Shown: positions 1-8,831 of the stretch, piece by piece
Position numbering within the stretch: position 1 is the stretch's first letter
How the letters are laid out: each line of letters opens with the position of its first letter
Assembly: GCA_902825855.1 (NCBI GenBank)
Contig: CADECW010000062.1
Span: forward strand, 1 to 43,512
Direction of reading: 5' to 3'
DNA length: 43,512 nt
Origin: an uncultured Rhodospirillales bacterium
GTDB taxonomy: Bacteria; Pseudomonadota; Alphaproteobacteria; Reyranellales; Reyranellaceae
Program-made: the position numbers and the translations under genes
The notes under the pieces: generated by a model
Told to the model about the DNA's origin: nothing
The model's input: the letters and a program-made list of their open reading frames with translations, nothing else
Databases searched by the model: none

Positions 1-285
1 CAGGAAGGTCGGGATTGCCATCGACGCGACAGAGAAGGTGAGCGCGGCGCGGCGGCCGAGGCGGTCGCCAATATAGCCGATCAGGGCGCCGCCGACGGGA
101 CGCATCAGGAAGCCGACAGCGAATACGCCGAAGGCGCCCAACACCTGCGCGACCTTGTCCTCGCTCGGGAAGAAGGTGCGGCCGATGGCGGCGGCGAAAT
201 ACCCGTAAACCGCGAAGTCGTACCATTCCAGCACGTTGCCGATGGCCCCGGCGGCGATGATTCTCCTTGTACTTGCCGCGGCCAT
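1..285 (-). CDS. MFS transporter, metabolite:H+ symporter type (C-terminal part cut by window edge)
   Basis: Only the first 95 codons lie in the window; the gene runs off base 1. The protein starts MAAASTRRII and continues with GNVLEWYDFAVYGYFA, the TM1 signature of the metabolite:H+ symporter branch of the major facilitator superfamily (relatives of ProP, KgtP and ShiA). Further in, residues around 70 read GYIGDRLGRR, the loop 2-3 motif of MFS proteins. It should sit in the inner membrane and import a small organic acid or osmolyte with protons; the substrate cannot be read from this part. The ATG at 285 is preceded by a GGGGGGAGAGA purine tract. It lies downstream of the ClC channel gene on the same strand with a 105-base gap. 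Confidence 0.85.
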   Translation of the reverse strand, partial: MAAASTRRIIAAGAIGNVLEWYDFAVYGYFAAAIGRTFFPSEDKVAQVLGAFGVFAVGFLMRPVGGALIGYIGDRLGRRAALTFSVASMAIPTFL

Positions 286-390
286 TCTCTCCCCCCTCAA
301 CGCCTGCCAAAGACGCAGTGCCAGGCAAGCTACCGCAGCTCGGCCGAGATCGCGACCAGGAGCATCGCGAAGACGTAGCCCTTCGCCCCT

Positions 391-1800
391 TCAGCGCATC
401 TCGGAATGGGTTTCGGGACGTTGCGGCTCGTCGATGCCAACCGGCGAGGACGTCACCGCCGACGGCACCGGCGGCACCCGGCCGGCAAGCCGCTCCGAGC
501 GCTCGAACAGCACCTCGTAGATCGGCCGGCCGCCCAGGCCCTGGGAGACGACGTGCGCCGTGACGCAGGTCACCATCAGCGGCAGGATCAACTCGTAGGC
601 CCCGGTCAGCTCGACCACCAAAACGACGCCGACCAGCGGCGCGCGGATGGTCGACGAGAACAATCCACCCATTGCCGCCACCGCGAACGCAGTGCTCGTC
701 AGCGGCGGGACGGCGAGCGACGCGCTGTCCAGTGCGATCTCGACCAGCAGGCCAAAAATCAGGCCCACCGTGGTGGCGAGCGTCAGCATGGGCGAGAAGA
801 TGCCGGCCGGCACGCCGACCGGATAGCTCGCCATGGTGCCGATGAAGCGCACGACGGCGATCAGCACGAGCATCTTGAGCGGCAGGTCGGCTACCGGCAT
901 TTCGGGGATCAGCCTCTCGCCGCCGCCCACGGCATTCGGCACGACGAAGACGAGCGCGCCGATCATCGCACCGACCATGACGGGATAAAGGACCGGCACG
1001 CGCGCGAATGCCTTGGCGCGCCAATCGAGCGCCATCACCAATGTCTTGTTGAAGGCAACTCCCAGGACGCCAAGCGCAGCACCCAGCAGCATGAAGATCG
1101 GCAGCATCATCAGCGGTAGCGCGTCGGTGTTGATCCTGAACTGCGGCGCCGTGCCGCCGACCAGTTCCATGCCGAAGGCGCTGGCGGCGGAAGCGACGAT
1201 CACCGCGACATAGGAACGGAAGGTGTAGCGGAACTGCCGGCGCGTCTCCTCGATCACGAACAGCACGGCGGCGAGCGGCGCGTTGAATGCGGAAGCAAGC
1301 CCCGAGGCCGCGCCGGCGGCGAGCAGCGCATGGAAATCCATCTTGTCGAGCCGCAGCCATTCGGCGAGCGCGGCGCCGATCGATGCACCCATATGGATGG
1401 TCGGGCCCTCCCGGCCACCGACGATGCCCGCGGAAAGGCAGAGGACGCCGCCCGTGAACTTGACCGGCAGCACGCGCCGCCAGCGCACCTCGCGCACGCC
1501 TTCAAGCGCGCCCTCGACCTCCGGCACACCGCTTCCCGCGGTCTCGGGCGCCAGGTAGCGGGTCAGTAGAAAGGCCATTGTTACGGCAAGCGCTGCGACA
1601 CCGGCCCCAACGGCGATGGTGAGCGGACCAGTACCCAGCCGATCCGCCAGCCAATGGGGCCACAGCAAAAGCCGGTCGACGGCAAGATGAAAGACCGCCC
1701 CGACGACGCCGGTAGCGAAGCCGCAGCCGCCGGCGATCCAGTAGAACAGATGATTGGAGATCCGCCGATGATCGCCGTCGGCACTCACGTCGGGACCCAT
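391..1800 (-). CDS. ClC-family chloride channel/transporter
   Basis: This 469-residue inner-membrane protein belongs to the voltage-gated chloride channel (ClC) family. Three ion-path signatures are visible in order: GSGVPE near residue 91, GGREGPTIHMG near residue 127 (it includes the glutamate that acts as fast gate or proton relay in ClC exchangers), and GIFSPML near residue 330. The length matches bacterial ClcA-type proteins without C-terminal CBS domains; the tail after about residue 420 is short and has no CBS pair. Retention of the gating glutamate suggests a Cl-/H+ antiporter rather than a passive channel, but the second proton glutamate was not verified. The ATG at 1800 lies only 6 bases after the stop of the dienelactone hydrolase gene, so the two are probably cotranscribed. 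Confidence 0.93.
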   Translation of the reverse strand: MGPDVSADGDHRRISNHLFYWIAGGCGFATGVVGAVFHLAVDRLLLWPHWLADRLGTGPLTIAVGAGVAALAVTMAFLLTRYLAPETAGSGVPEVEGALEGVREVRWRRVLPVKFTGGVLCLSAGIVGGREGPTIHMGASIGAALAEWLRLDKMDFHALLAAGAASGLASAFNAPLAAVLFVIEETRRQFRYTFRSYVAVIVASAASAFGMELVGGTAPQFRINTDALPLMMLPIFMLLGAALGVLGVAFNKTLVMALDWRAKAFARVPVLYPVMVGAMIGALVFVVPNAVGGGERLIPEMPVADLPLKMLVLIAVVRFIGTMASYPVGVPAGIFSPMLTLATTVGLIFGLLVEIALDSASLAVPPLTSTAFAVAAMGGLFSSTIRAPLVGVVLVVELTGAYELILPLMVTCVTAHVVSQGLGGRPIYEVLFERSERLAGRVPPVPSAVTSSPVGIDEPQRPETHSEMR

Positions 1801-1806
1801 CCAGTA

Positions 1807-2721
1807 CTAAGCGACGTTCTTCTTGAAGAAGGCGATCGTGCGCTCCCACGACAGCTTTGCCGCCGCCTCCTGGTAGCGCGGCGTCGAGTTGTTGTGGAAG
1901 CCATGCTGCGTGCCTGGATAGATGTACATCTCGTAGGGCACGTTCGCCGACTTCAGGGCGGCCTCGTAGGCCGGCCACATTGCGTTGATGCGCTCGTCGT
2001 TCTCTGCATATTGGATCATGACCGGCGCCTTGATCGAAGGCACCGACGCGGTTTCCGCCGCCGCGCCGTAGTACGGCACCGCGGCCTGCAGGTCGGCACC
2101 CAAGGTCGCTGCCAGGAAGTTGGTCGTGCCGCCGCCCCAGCAGAAGCCGGTGGCGCCGAGCTTGCCGTTGCTCAGCTCGTGCGCCTTCAGATAGCGCGCG
2201 CTGTTGACCATATCGGTGCGCAGCTTGCCCTGGTCGAGCTTGGCCTGCAGGGCGCGGCCGTCATCATCGTTACCGGGATAGCCGCCGACGGGGAACAGGC
2301 CATCCGGCGCCAGGGCCAGGAAGCCCGCGACAGCGACGCGGCGCGCCACATCCTCGATATAGGGATTGAGGCCGCGATTTTCGTGGATCACCAGAACTGT
2401 CGGGAACGGCCCATTGCCGGCAGGCTGCACCAGGTAGCCGCGCATCTGGCCCGAGCTGCCGCCCGGCGACGGATAGTTGACATAGCGCGCCTTGATACGC
2501 TCATCGGTGAAGGAGATGGTCTGCGCCCGCGCATATTGCGGCAGCAGCGCCTGCGCCATCACCAGCCCACCGACGGTCACCGCCGCGGCGCGCGACAGGA
2601 AGGCGCGGCGGTCGATACGGCCATGGCAATACTCGTCGTAGAGGTCGAACACACGCTGGTCGATCCAGCCCTGGGTCACCGGCGAAAATTGTGGCTTTTC
2701 CAGCTCGCGCTCCGTTTGCAT
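1807..2721 (-). CDS. Dienelactone hydrolase family protein, Tat-exported
   Basis: An alpha/beta hydrolase of the dienelactone hydrolase family (304 residues). The catalytic set is visible: Cys194 in GFCWGGG, Asp242 in YAENDER, His273 in TQHGFHN, and Glu114 in the IHENRG motif that positions the cysteine in this family. Ahead of the domain is an unusual N-terminus of about 67 residues with a twin-arginine stretch (DRRAFLSRAA, Arg38-Arg39), a hydrophobic segment and an ARAQ cleavage site, so Tat export is likely. I chose the ATG at 2721 over the GTG one codon upstream because GGAGGGGA is well spaced for the ATG and would abut the GTG. The physiological substrate is unknown; family members hydrolyse lactones or esters. 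Confidence 0.9.
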   Translation of the reverse strand: MQTERELEKPQFSPVTQGWIDQRVFDLYDEYCHGRIDRRAFLSRAAAVTVGGLVMAQALLPQYARAQTISFTDERIKARYVNYPSPGGSSGQMRGYLVQPAGNGPFPTVLVIHENRGLNPYIEDVARRVAVAGFLALAPDGLFPVGGYPGNDDDGRALQAKLDQGKLRTDMVNSARYLKAHELSNGKLGATGFCWGGGTTNFLAATLGADLQAAVPYYGAAAETASVPSIKAPVMIQYAENDERINAMWPAYEAALKSANVPYEMYIYPGTQHGFHNNSTPRYQEAAAKLSWERTIAFFKKNVA

Positions 2722-2763
2722 CACTCCCCTCCGTCATTGCCCGGCCAAGGTACCCTGCACCGC

Positions 2764-3531
2764 CTATGAGGCCAACCCGATACGGCTGCGGAAGGCGTCA
2801 TCGCGCATGGACGCATCCTGGCCGATCAAGTCGTCGCTCGCCGAGGTGCAGAGATGGACCAACCCGCGCACCGCGTGCTCGACCGGCGACAGGTTGGCGC
2901 GCGGGATCTGGCTGATCATGTTCATGCCCGAGGCCCGGATCTTGACCTGCATCTCGGTGTCGATCGTGCCAGGCGAGAAACCGAATACGCGGATGCCTTT
3001 GCCCTTGGTCTCGAGTTCGATTGCCCGGGTCAGCATCGCGAGCCCCGCTTTGCCTGAGCAGTAGGCGCTCCAGCCTTCGAGCGGCCGGTAGGCAGCGCCG
3101 GAGGAGACGTTGACGATGGTGCCGCCGCCCTTGGCCAGCATGTCCGGCAGGACCGCGCGTATGAGGTTGTAGGCGCCTACGAGGTTGATCGTGATGCTGT
3201 CCGCCCAGGCCTTGGGATCGGACGTTGCGATCTCCGAGATCGGCTCGATCACACCGGCATTGTTGACCAGGATGTCCAGCCCACCCAGCCGAGACTTGGT
3301 GGCGGCCACGATTTTTTCGACAGCACCGTAGTCCGAGACATCGCACGCAATCGCTTCGGCACGGCCGCCTTTGGCGACTATCTCGCGCGCCACGGCTGCG
3401 GCCAACGCGCCATCGCGCGCCACCAGCATCAACGTCGCGCCGGTTTCGCCAAGCGCGCGGGCCGTACCCTCGCCCAGGCCGCGGCTCGCACCGGTGACGA
3501 GCGCCACCTTTCCCTTCAATTCACTGGACAC
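2764..3531 (-). CDS. SDR family NAD(P)-dependent oxidoreductase
   Basis: A classical short-chain dehydrogenase/reductase of 255 residues. It shows the nucleotide-binding TGASRGLG at residues 13-20, NNAG at 90-93, a catalytic serine at 143/144 (NVSSG) and the Tyr157-x3-Lys161 pair (YCSGK). The C-terminal substrate lid gives no clue to substrate. The start is GTG, supported by GGAGGTCCC directly upstream. It lies 42 bases ahead of the dienelactone hydrolase gene on the same strand and may head the transcript that includes it and the ClC gene. Annotation beyond SDR oxidoreductase (ketone/alcohol interconversion) is not supported. Confidence 0.93.
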   Translation of the reverse strand: MSSELKGKVALVTGASRGLGEGTARALGETGATLMLVARDGALAAAVAREIVAKGGRAEAIACDVSDYGAVEKIVAATKSRLGGLDILVNNAGVIEPISEIATSDPKAWADSITINLVGAYNLIRAVLPDMLAKGGGTIVNVSSGAAYRPLEGWSAYCSGKAGLAMLTRAIELETKGKGIRVFGFSPGTIDTEMQVKIRASGMNMISQIPRANLSPVEHAVRGLVHLCTSASDDLIGQDASMRDDAFRSRIGLAS

Positions 3532-3596
3532 GGGACCTCCTGCGCCAAGAAGATCAGAGCAATAGCACCCGCATTCACTCAGGGGAATCTGCCTTC

Positions 3597-4892
3597 ATGC
3601 TTGTCGACCGATACGGCCTGCCCCTCAGCACCATGTCCGCCGCTGCACGCGACTCCTATGTCGCCGGCGTCGACTGCGTGCTGTCGGCGGCACATGGCGA
3701 CCAGGCGCATCTCGAGCGCGCCGTAGAGACCGATCCGGAGTTCGCCCTGGCCCACGCCGCCCTCGCCCGAGGCCGATTCCTGATGGCCGACGTCCCTGGA
3801 GCGCGGCAGTCGGCGGCACGCGCTCGCGAGCTTGCGCCGAAGGTGACGCCGCGTGAGCAAGGCCATATCGATGCGCTTGCCTTAGCCATCGAAGGCAAGC
3901 CGATCGAGGCGCTGGCGGCCACGCGCGCCCATCTCGTTGAGCATCCGCGCGACGCAATGGTCGCCTCCCCCGCCACCGGCGTGTTCGGCCTTATCGGCTT
4001 CAGCGGCCGGCAGGGACGCGAGCCGGAACAGGTAGAATTCCTCGAGGCATTGAGACCACATCTCGCCGACGATTGGTGGTTCCAGGGAGTCTACGCCTTC
4101 GCATTGGAGGAATTCGGCCGGCTCGACGAGGCATTCGACCTGATCGAGCGCAGCATGGCCACGAATCCAGGAAATGCCCATGGCGCCCACATCAAGGCCC
4201 ATGTCCTCTACGAGCAGGGTGAGGACCGCGCTGCGCTGGCCTATCTCGACGGCTGGCTGCCGAGCTACCCGCGTGAGGGGCTGATGCACTGCCACATTTC
4301 CTGGCACGTTGCGCTGTTCGCCCTGATGCTGGGTGATACGGCGCGCGCCTGGCAGGTCTATCAGGCGCAGGTCCATCCGGGTGGCGCCTGGGGCCCGGCG
4401 CTCAACGTCGCCACCGACGCGCCCGCCTTCCTGTGGCGCGCCGAGCTCGCCGGACACGGCCGCAAGCCGTCGCTGTGGAACGAGGTCCACGCCTACGGCC
4501 AGAAGTCCTTTCCCAAGCCCGGTATCGCCTTCGTCGACGTCCATCGCGCGCTGGCCTCGGTCGCCGCCGGCGATCGCGAGGGCATTGCAGCCTACGTGGC
4601 CGAGCTCGAGCAACGCGCCGCCTCCGGCCGCTCACCCGCGGGCGATGTGGTGCCGCGGCTGGCCAACGGCCTTTCCGCCTATGGCGACGGCGACTGGGCG
4701 AAGGCCATCGCCCTGCTGGAGCCGGCGCTGGCCGAGACCGTGCGCATCGGCGGCAGCCGGGCGCAGCGCGACCTGATCGAGAACACGCTGCTCGCAGCCT
4801 ACCTCAACGCGGGTCGTGAGGCCGATGCGCGCAAGCTGCTCGCAGCGCACACCGACCGGCGGCCGTCGGTACCGGTCGCCGGGTTGATCTAG
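3597..4892 (+). CDS. Tetratricopeptide-repeat protein, TTC38/StaR-like
   Basis: A 431-residue soluble alpha-helical repeat protein without signal peptide or membrane segment. Helix-turn-helix TPR-like units are visible, for example FALAHAALARGRFLM near 50, the unit around GVYAFALEEFGRLDEAFDL near 165, and NAHGAHIKAHVLYEQGEDRAAL near 195. The order of units and the central HCHISWHVALF stretch match the conserved TTC38/StaR-like family, whose biochemical role is not established. It probably acts as a protein-interaction scaffold in the cytoplasm. It stands divergent from the SDR gene with a 65-base gap and is followed after 45 bases by a DUF4239 membrane protein gene on the same strand. Confidence 0.82.
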   Translation: MLVDRYGLPLSTMSAAARDSYVAGVDCVLSAAHGDQAHLERAVETDPEFALAHAALARGRFLMADVPGARQSAARARELAPKVTPREQGHIDALALAIEGKPIEALAATRAHLVEHPRDAMVASPATGVFGLIGFSGRQGREPEQVEFLEALRPHLADDWWFQGVYAFALEEFGRLDEAFDLIERSMATNPGNAHGAHIKAHVLYEQGEDRAALAYLDGWLPSYPREGLMHCHISWHVALFALMLGDTARAWQVYQAQVHPGGAWGPALNVATDAPAFLWRAELAGHGRKPSLWNEVHAYGQKSFPKPGIAFVDVHRALASVAAGDREGIAAYVAELEQRAASGRSPAGDVVPRLANGLSAYGDGDWAKAIALLEPALAETVRIGGSRAQRDLIENTLLAAYLNAGREADARKLLAAHTDRRPSVPVAGLI

Positions 4893-4937
4893 AACAGGCA
4901 TGCTGTCGCGGGGGATGTTGGGGGAAACCAACTTTCA

Positions 4938-5684
4938 ATGAGTGAGCTACTGATTGCACTGGGCTTGGTCGCCGGCGCTGCCATCGTCCATGAGCTCGGT
5001 TTCTGGGCTGGCGCCCTGAAGCGCGCGCCAGATGAAGCCTTCGATCGGCAGATCGCCTTGGTCCGCGGCTCTACCGCGGCCCTGGTCGCCTTCTTGATCG
5101 GCTTTGCATTTTCAGGGGCCGCATCGCGCTTCATCGATCGGCTGGACATCATCGTGAAGGAGGCAAATGCGCTCGGCACCGCATACTTGCGAGCCGACGC
5201 AATCGCCCAGCCCCAGCGAGATCAATTGAAGGCGGCGATCCGAGAGTACACGACCGACCGGGTGGAACTCCTGAGCGGCAAGAACCGCGATCGGATCGAA
5301 CCCCTGCTCGCAAAGGCCAGCGGCCTCCACGAGCGAATGTGGACGTCGGCGATCAAGGCAACGCAGGACAACGCTCCGCTCATGGGTGTGGTGCTGCCGC
5401 CGATCAACGAGGTCATAGATCTGCACTCCGTGCACCTCGCCATGGCGCGAAGGCATTTGCCGCTCCCCATCATGGTGGTCTTGCTGGCAACCGCGGCCAT
5501 CGGTTTCGGGCTGATCGGATTCGGCAACGGCCGCTCGAATCGCCGATTTGTCCTGCTCGACTCCGTTTACGGGATAGTGCTGGCCGTCGCTCTATGGATG
5601 ACGATCGATATGGATTACCCGGGCATCGGTATGATTCGGGTCGGCAATCTTCCCTACGTCGAGACTCTCACGCCGATGAAGTAA
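4938..5684 (+). CDS. DUF4239 (bestrophin-like domain) membrane protein
   Basis: A 248-residue integral membrane protein. Hydrophobic segments are at about residues 3-20, 48-66, 175-195 and 205-225, separated by a soluble helical region of about 100 residues (VKEANALGTAYLRADAI, then QRDQLKAAIREYTTDRVEL). This layout, with two N-terminal helices, an EANALGTAYLRAD-type motif and two C-terminal helices, is that of DUF4239, which is distantly related to bestrophin anion channels. No function has been shown for the bacterial family to my knowledge; ion conductance is inferred from the bestrophin resemblance. The ribosome site is a weak G-rich stretch. The stop lies 9 bases from the stop of the convergent small gene. 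Confidence 0.78.
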   Translation: MSELLIALGLVAGAAIVHELGFWAGALKRAPDEAFDRQIALVRGSTAALVAFLIGFAFSGAASRFIDRLDIIVKEANALGTAYLRADAIAQPQRDQLKAAIREYTTDRVELLSGKNRDRIEPLLAKASGLHERMWTSAIKATQDNAPLMGVVLPPINEVIDLHSVHLAMARRHLPLPIMVVLLATAAIGFGLIGFGNGRSNRRFVLLDSVYGIVLAVALWMTIDMDYPGIGMIRVGNLPYVETLTPMK

Positions 5685-5693
5685 TGGCGGGCC

Positions 5694-5987
5694 CTAGTCG
5701 GGCAGCACCCGGCCCCTGGCGTCAACGATGAGCTGAACTTCGGCGGTGCCGATGTAGGCCTTGGCCCGCCACGTCCCGTCGGTGGCCTTGATCAGGCCGC
5801 TCACCTCTGTGTAGCCGGACGCTTCTATCGCTGCTTGGGCAGCGCTGCCGTCGATCTCAGGTGCGGCCGCCACACTGTCGGCGGGAGCACGCGATGTCAC
5901 TTCCGGTGTCGGCGGCGGGGTCGGCGCCAGAAGGAATGTCCCGACCAGGACGACCATGACGATGATGCTCAGAAGATTGTTCATCAT
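5694..5987 (-). CDS. Small anchored protein with PepSY-like C-terminus
   Basis: A 97-residue protein starting MMNNLLSIIVMVVLVG, a single hydrophobic segment serving as uncleaved anchor or signal. A Pro/Ala/Thr-rich linker follows (residues 23-45), then a compact domain with EASGYTEVSGLIKATDGTWRA and VDARGRV. The pattern of helix, beta strand, Gly-rich turn, strand and a final D-x-x-G-x-V resembles the small PepSY-like periplasmic domains, but I cannot confirm the family. I chose the double ATG at 5987 because GGAG sits 7 bases upstream; an in-frame TTG two codons earlier is less likely. A perfect 7-bp inverted repeat lies 15 bases upstream of the start codon. Confidence 0.7.
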   Translation of the reverse strand: MMNNLLSIIVMVVLVGTFLLAPTPPPTPEVTSRAPADSVAAAPEIDGSAAQAAIEASGYTEVSGLIKATDGTWRAKAYIGTAEVQLIVDARGRVLPD

Positions 5988-6002
5988 TGGCAAGCTCCAA
6001 TG

Positions 6003-6021
6003 ACCAGACGCCGGGTCTGGT
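6003..6021. promoter_or_regulatory. Perfect inverted repeat between divergent genes (possible operator)
   Basis: ACCAGAC at 6003-6009 and its exact complement GTCTGGT at 6015-6021 flank a 5-base spacer. The repeat lies in the 162-base divergent region between the small anchored protein (start 5987) and the Bug receptor (start 6150). It could be a binding site for a dimeric regulator or a hairpin in the 5' leader of the small gene. No further copy was noticed in the window. Confidence 0.3.
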
Positions 6022-6149
6022 ACGATTGCTACCAGCCTCCTTCACGGATTTCTGTGAGTTTCCGCACACCGCGTTGCTACTGCCTTGAGCTGAAAAGGCG
6101 TAAGTTTCGCATCGACCGGTACAAAAAGCCGGCGATCGGAGGATCGGTG

Positions 6150-7121
6150 ATGCTTCGCCGCAGACAGTTCCAGCAGCTGGCGGCGGGCGCGCTCGCGTTG
6201 CCAGCTGTTTCGCAGGTCCATGCGCAGGCCTATCCGGCGCAGCCGGTACGCCTGATGGTCGGCTTCGCCGCCGGCCAGGCGATCGATATCCTGGCGCGCT
6301 TGATCGGCCAATCGCTTGCCGAGCAGTTTGCCCAGCAGGTCATCGTCGAGAACAAGCCGGGCGCCGGTGGCAACATCGCGGCCGAGCAGGTCGCCCGCGC
6401 GACGGCAGACGGCTACACGCTGCTGGTGATCGGCGCCAACAACCCGATCAACTCGACGCTCTACGACAAGCTCGCCTTCGACCTTCTGCGCGACTTCGCG
6501 CCGGTCGCCGGCATCTATCGGGTTTTCCAGGTCATGGTGGTCAACCCGACCTTCCCGGCCAAGACCGTCCCCGAGTTCATCGCCTACGCCAAGGCCAATC
6601 CGGGCAAGATCAACTTCGGGTCGGCCGGCACCGGCTCGGTGGCCCACGTCACCGGCGAGTGGTTCAAGATGACAGCCGGCATCAACATGCAGCACGTGCC
6701 CTATCGCGGCGCGCCGCTGGCGCTCGCCGATCTCATGAGCGGCCAGGTGCAGGTCATGTTCGACAACCTGCCGTCATCGATCGAGCACATCCGGGCAGGC
6801 CGTCTGCGCGCACTCGCCGTCTCGACCCCGGCACCGCTGGAACTGCTGCCCGGCATCCCGACGCTCGGAGAATTCCTGGCTGGCTTCGAGACCAGCGCCT
6901 TCGCCGGACTCGGCGCGCCCGCCGGCACGCCGCGCGATGTGGTCGACAAGCTCAACAAAGGAGTGACCGCCGCCCTGGCCGATCCCAAAATCAAGGCGCG
7001 CATACTCGATCTCGGCGGCGTGCCGATGCCAATGACGCCGGCCGAATTCGGCCGCTTTCTCGCCGCCGAGACGGAGAAGTGGGCCAAGGTGATCCGGGCC
7101 GCCGATATCAAGCCTGGCTGA
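6150..7121 (+). CDS. Bug/TctC-family tripartite tricarboxylate transporter substrate-binding protein
   Basis: A 323-residue periplasmic solute receptor. The signal peptide is MLRRRQFQQL followed by a hydrophobic stretch and VHAQ cleavage near residue 26. The mature part has the family hallmarks: YPAQPVRLMVGFAAG at the N-terminus, NKPGAGGNIAAEQVARA near 70, VNPTFPAKTVPEFIAYAKANPGKI near 130, and HVPYRGAPLALADLMSGQVQVMF near 185. Bug proteins bind small carboxylates and related anions and often lack a membrane partner nearby; no TctA/TctB gene is visible here. The ATG at 6150 is supported by GGAGGA six bases upstream, and the signal peptide begins exactly there. It is convergent with the carboxylesterase gene, with 11 bases between stops. 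Confidence 0.93.
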   Translation: MLRRRQFQQLAAGALALPAVSQVHAQAYPAQPVRLMVGFAAGQAIDILARLIGQSLAEQFAQQVIVENKPGAGGNIAAEQVARATADGYTLLVIGANNPINSTLYDKLAFDLLRDFAPVAGIYRVFQVMVVNPTFPAKTVPEFIAYAKANPGKINFGSAGTGSVAHVTGEWFKMTAGINMQHVPYRGAPLALADLMSGQVQVMFDNLPSSIEHIRAGRLRALAVSTPAPLELLPGIPTLGEFLAGFETSAFAGLGAPAGTPRDVVDKLNKGVTAALADPKIKARILDLGGVPMPMTPAEFGRFLAAETEKWAKVIRAADIKPG

Positions 7122-7132
7122 GAATCACACCG

Positions 7133-8722
7133 TCAACCGGCGGCCACCTTGCTCCACAGCGGCCGTACTTCGCCGTCGGGGTCGTCGACGACGCGACACG
7201 TATCATCGAAAAGCATCGTTGCCCGTTGCGCCGCCGTGTAAGTCGGCCAGGGCGGGATCGCGTCGTTCATAGGATCGCCATTGCGAGCGAAGGTGGCCCA
7301 TGTCTTCGATACGCGGTCGACCAGGGCCTGGGACCCCGGCTTGCGATGTCCCTCGCCGATCACATGCAGCGTATCGAAGACGAACGGCACCTCGACCGAG
7401 TGCGATGCCTTCAACCTGCCACCGAAGGCCGGCGTCTCCCAGTCGAAGCTGTACATCCAGACCGGCGCCCTGCCGCGCCCCGCCTTGCGCTCCGCCAGCA
7501 ATGCCGACCGTACATGGAAGTTCGACATGCTGAGCATCGTGATCAGCCGATCGCTCGGGCTGGCCGCCGGATCGCGTTGCTTGTAGTAGGCGACCAGGTC
7601 GGCGGTGGCAGAGCCGGCAACCTTCGCGACGCGCTCGGAAAGGCCCGTCTCGGTGATGCGTCGATTCCACACCTCGTCATCGGGCGCCAGAAAGATGGCC
7701 GCTTCATCCTTGGTGCCGCCGATCATCAGCGGGATGTCGTCCGACAGCGCCGGCGCGCCGGGGTCGAAAGGTTGGCCGGGCAGCACGCTGCCATCGATCA
7801 CCGGTCCGAAGTTGTACCGGTCCAACAAGGGTTGGCGCGGGCGCGGCAGCGTTGCCTGCGCTGGCACGACGGCCTCCTGCAAGCGCTCCATCGGCAAGGC
7901 CTGCAACGCGTCGAGTTGGTCGGATCGCAATCCGAGATGCTTCAGAACGGCGTCGGCCAGCCTCGTCGCGCGCTCACGCTCGGCAAAGCGGACGCTGGCG
8001 CCACTCTGGATGATGGCTTTGTGGAACAGGCCCCTGGCGCTCGGCATGGCGAGTAGCGCACTCACCTTCCCGCCACCGCCGGACTGACCGAAGATCGTGA
8101 CGTTTCCAGGGTCGCCGCCGAAGTTGCGGGCATGCTCGCGCACCCATTCGAGCGCGGCTACCAGGTCGAGCACCCCGGCATTGCCGGATTGGGCGAATCG
8201 CTCGCCGCCCAGCTGCGACAGGTCGAGATGGCCGAAGATGTTGAGCCGATGGTTGACCGCCACGACCACCACGTCATTGCGTCGCGCAAGGCGGACGCTG
8301 TCGTAACGCGGCGAGTTCGCCGAACCGTACGAGAAGGCTCCGCCATGCAGCCAGACCATGACCGGCCGCCGCGCATTGTCGACGCCGGGCGTCCAGACAT
8401 GGAGCGTGAGGCAGTCTTCCCCCACCGGCAGGGTGTCGACCGGACCCCATACGGTCGCAAGCTCGGGCCGCTGCTGCGCGGCCGGCGCCTGCGGCGAGCG
8501 CCCGGCATAGGCTACAGCCTCACGCAGGCCAGCCCATGGCTCCGGTTTTCGCGGCGGCATGAAGCGGTTGGCGCCGGCCGTCGAGGCACCGTACGGAATC
8601 CCTTTGAAGACGTGCACGCCGTCGGAAATGACGCCTTTGATGCGCCCGGACGCAGTCTCGACGATGGGTGAATCGGCGGTGCGAGCAGAACGTTGCGTCA
8701 GAGTGTCGGCATCACCGGCCAT
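7133..8722 (-). CDS. Type-B carboxylesterase/lipase family protein
   Basis: A 529-residue alpha/beta hydrolase of the cholinesterase/type-B carboxylesterase family. It has the N-terminal GIPYGA segment near 41, GEDCLTLHVW near 101, the oxyanion-hole HGGAF at 126-130, the nucleophile Ser214 in FGQSGGG (family form is GESAGG; here Gln replaces Glu), and a catalytic-His candidate in KASHSVEVPFVF near 440. It should hydrolyse carboxylic esters with loose specificity. There is no signal peptide from the chosen ATG, which has GGAGGAA 5 bases upstream; an in-frame TTG 18 codons earlier lacks such support. It lies downstream of the BNR-repeat gene on the same strand with a 109-base gap. Confidence 0.92.
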   Translation of the reverse strand: MAGDADTLTQRSARTADSPIVETASGRIKGVISDGVHVFKGIPYGASTAGANRFMPPRKPEPWAGLREAVAYAGRSPQAPAAQQRPELATVWGPVDTLPVGEDCLTLHVWTPGVDNARRPVMVWLHGGAFSYGSANSPRYDSVRLARRNDVVVVAVNHRLNIFGHLDLSQLGGERFAQSGNAGVLDLVAALEWVREHARNFGGDPGNVTIFGQSGGGGKVSALLAMPSARGLFHKAIIQSGASVRFAERERATRLADAVLKHLGLRSDQLDALQALPMERLQEAVVPAQATLPRPRQPLLDRYNFGPVIDGSVLPGQPFDPGAPALSDDIPLMIGGTKDEAAIFLAPDDEVWNRRITETGLSERVAKVAGSATADLVAYYKQRDPAASPSDRLITMLSMSNFHVRSALLAERKAGRGRAPVWMYSFDWETPAFGGRLKASHSVEVPFVFDTLHVIGEGHRKPGSQALVDRVSKTWATFARNGDPMNDAIPPWPTYTAAQRATMLFDDTCRVVDDPDGEVRPLWSKVAAG

Positions 8723-8831
8723 GGCATTCCTCCAGATTTGTCGGCCGACCCTGCGCGCGACTTTGGCGGACGTCAAACGTCCTACTCATCCGGTCCGCGC
8801 GCGGACTGCACGCGGACTGCAGGACGATGAC

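Noticed and set aside
1654..2769. Plus-strand open frame of about 370 codons
   Set aside because: It is antisense to the ClC channel and dienelactone hydrolase genes; its composition (R, H, A, G) is that of a shadow frame and it has no family motif.
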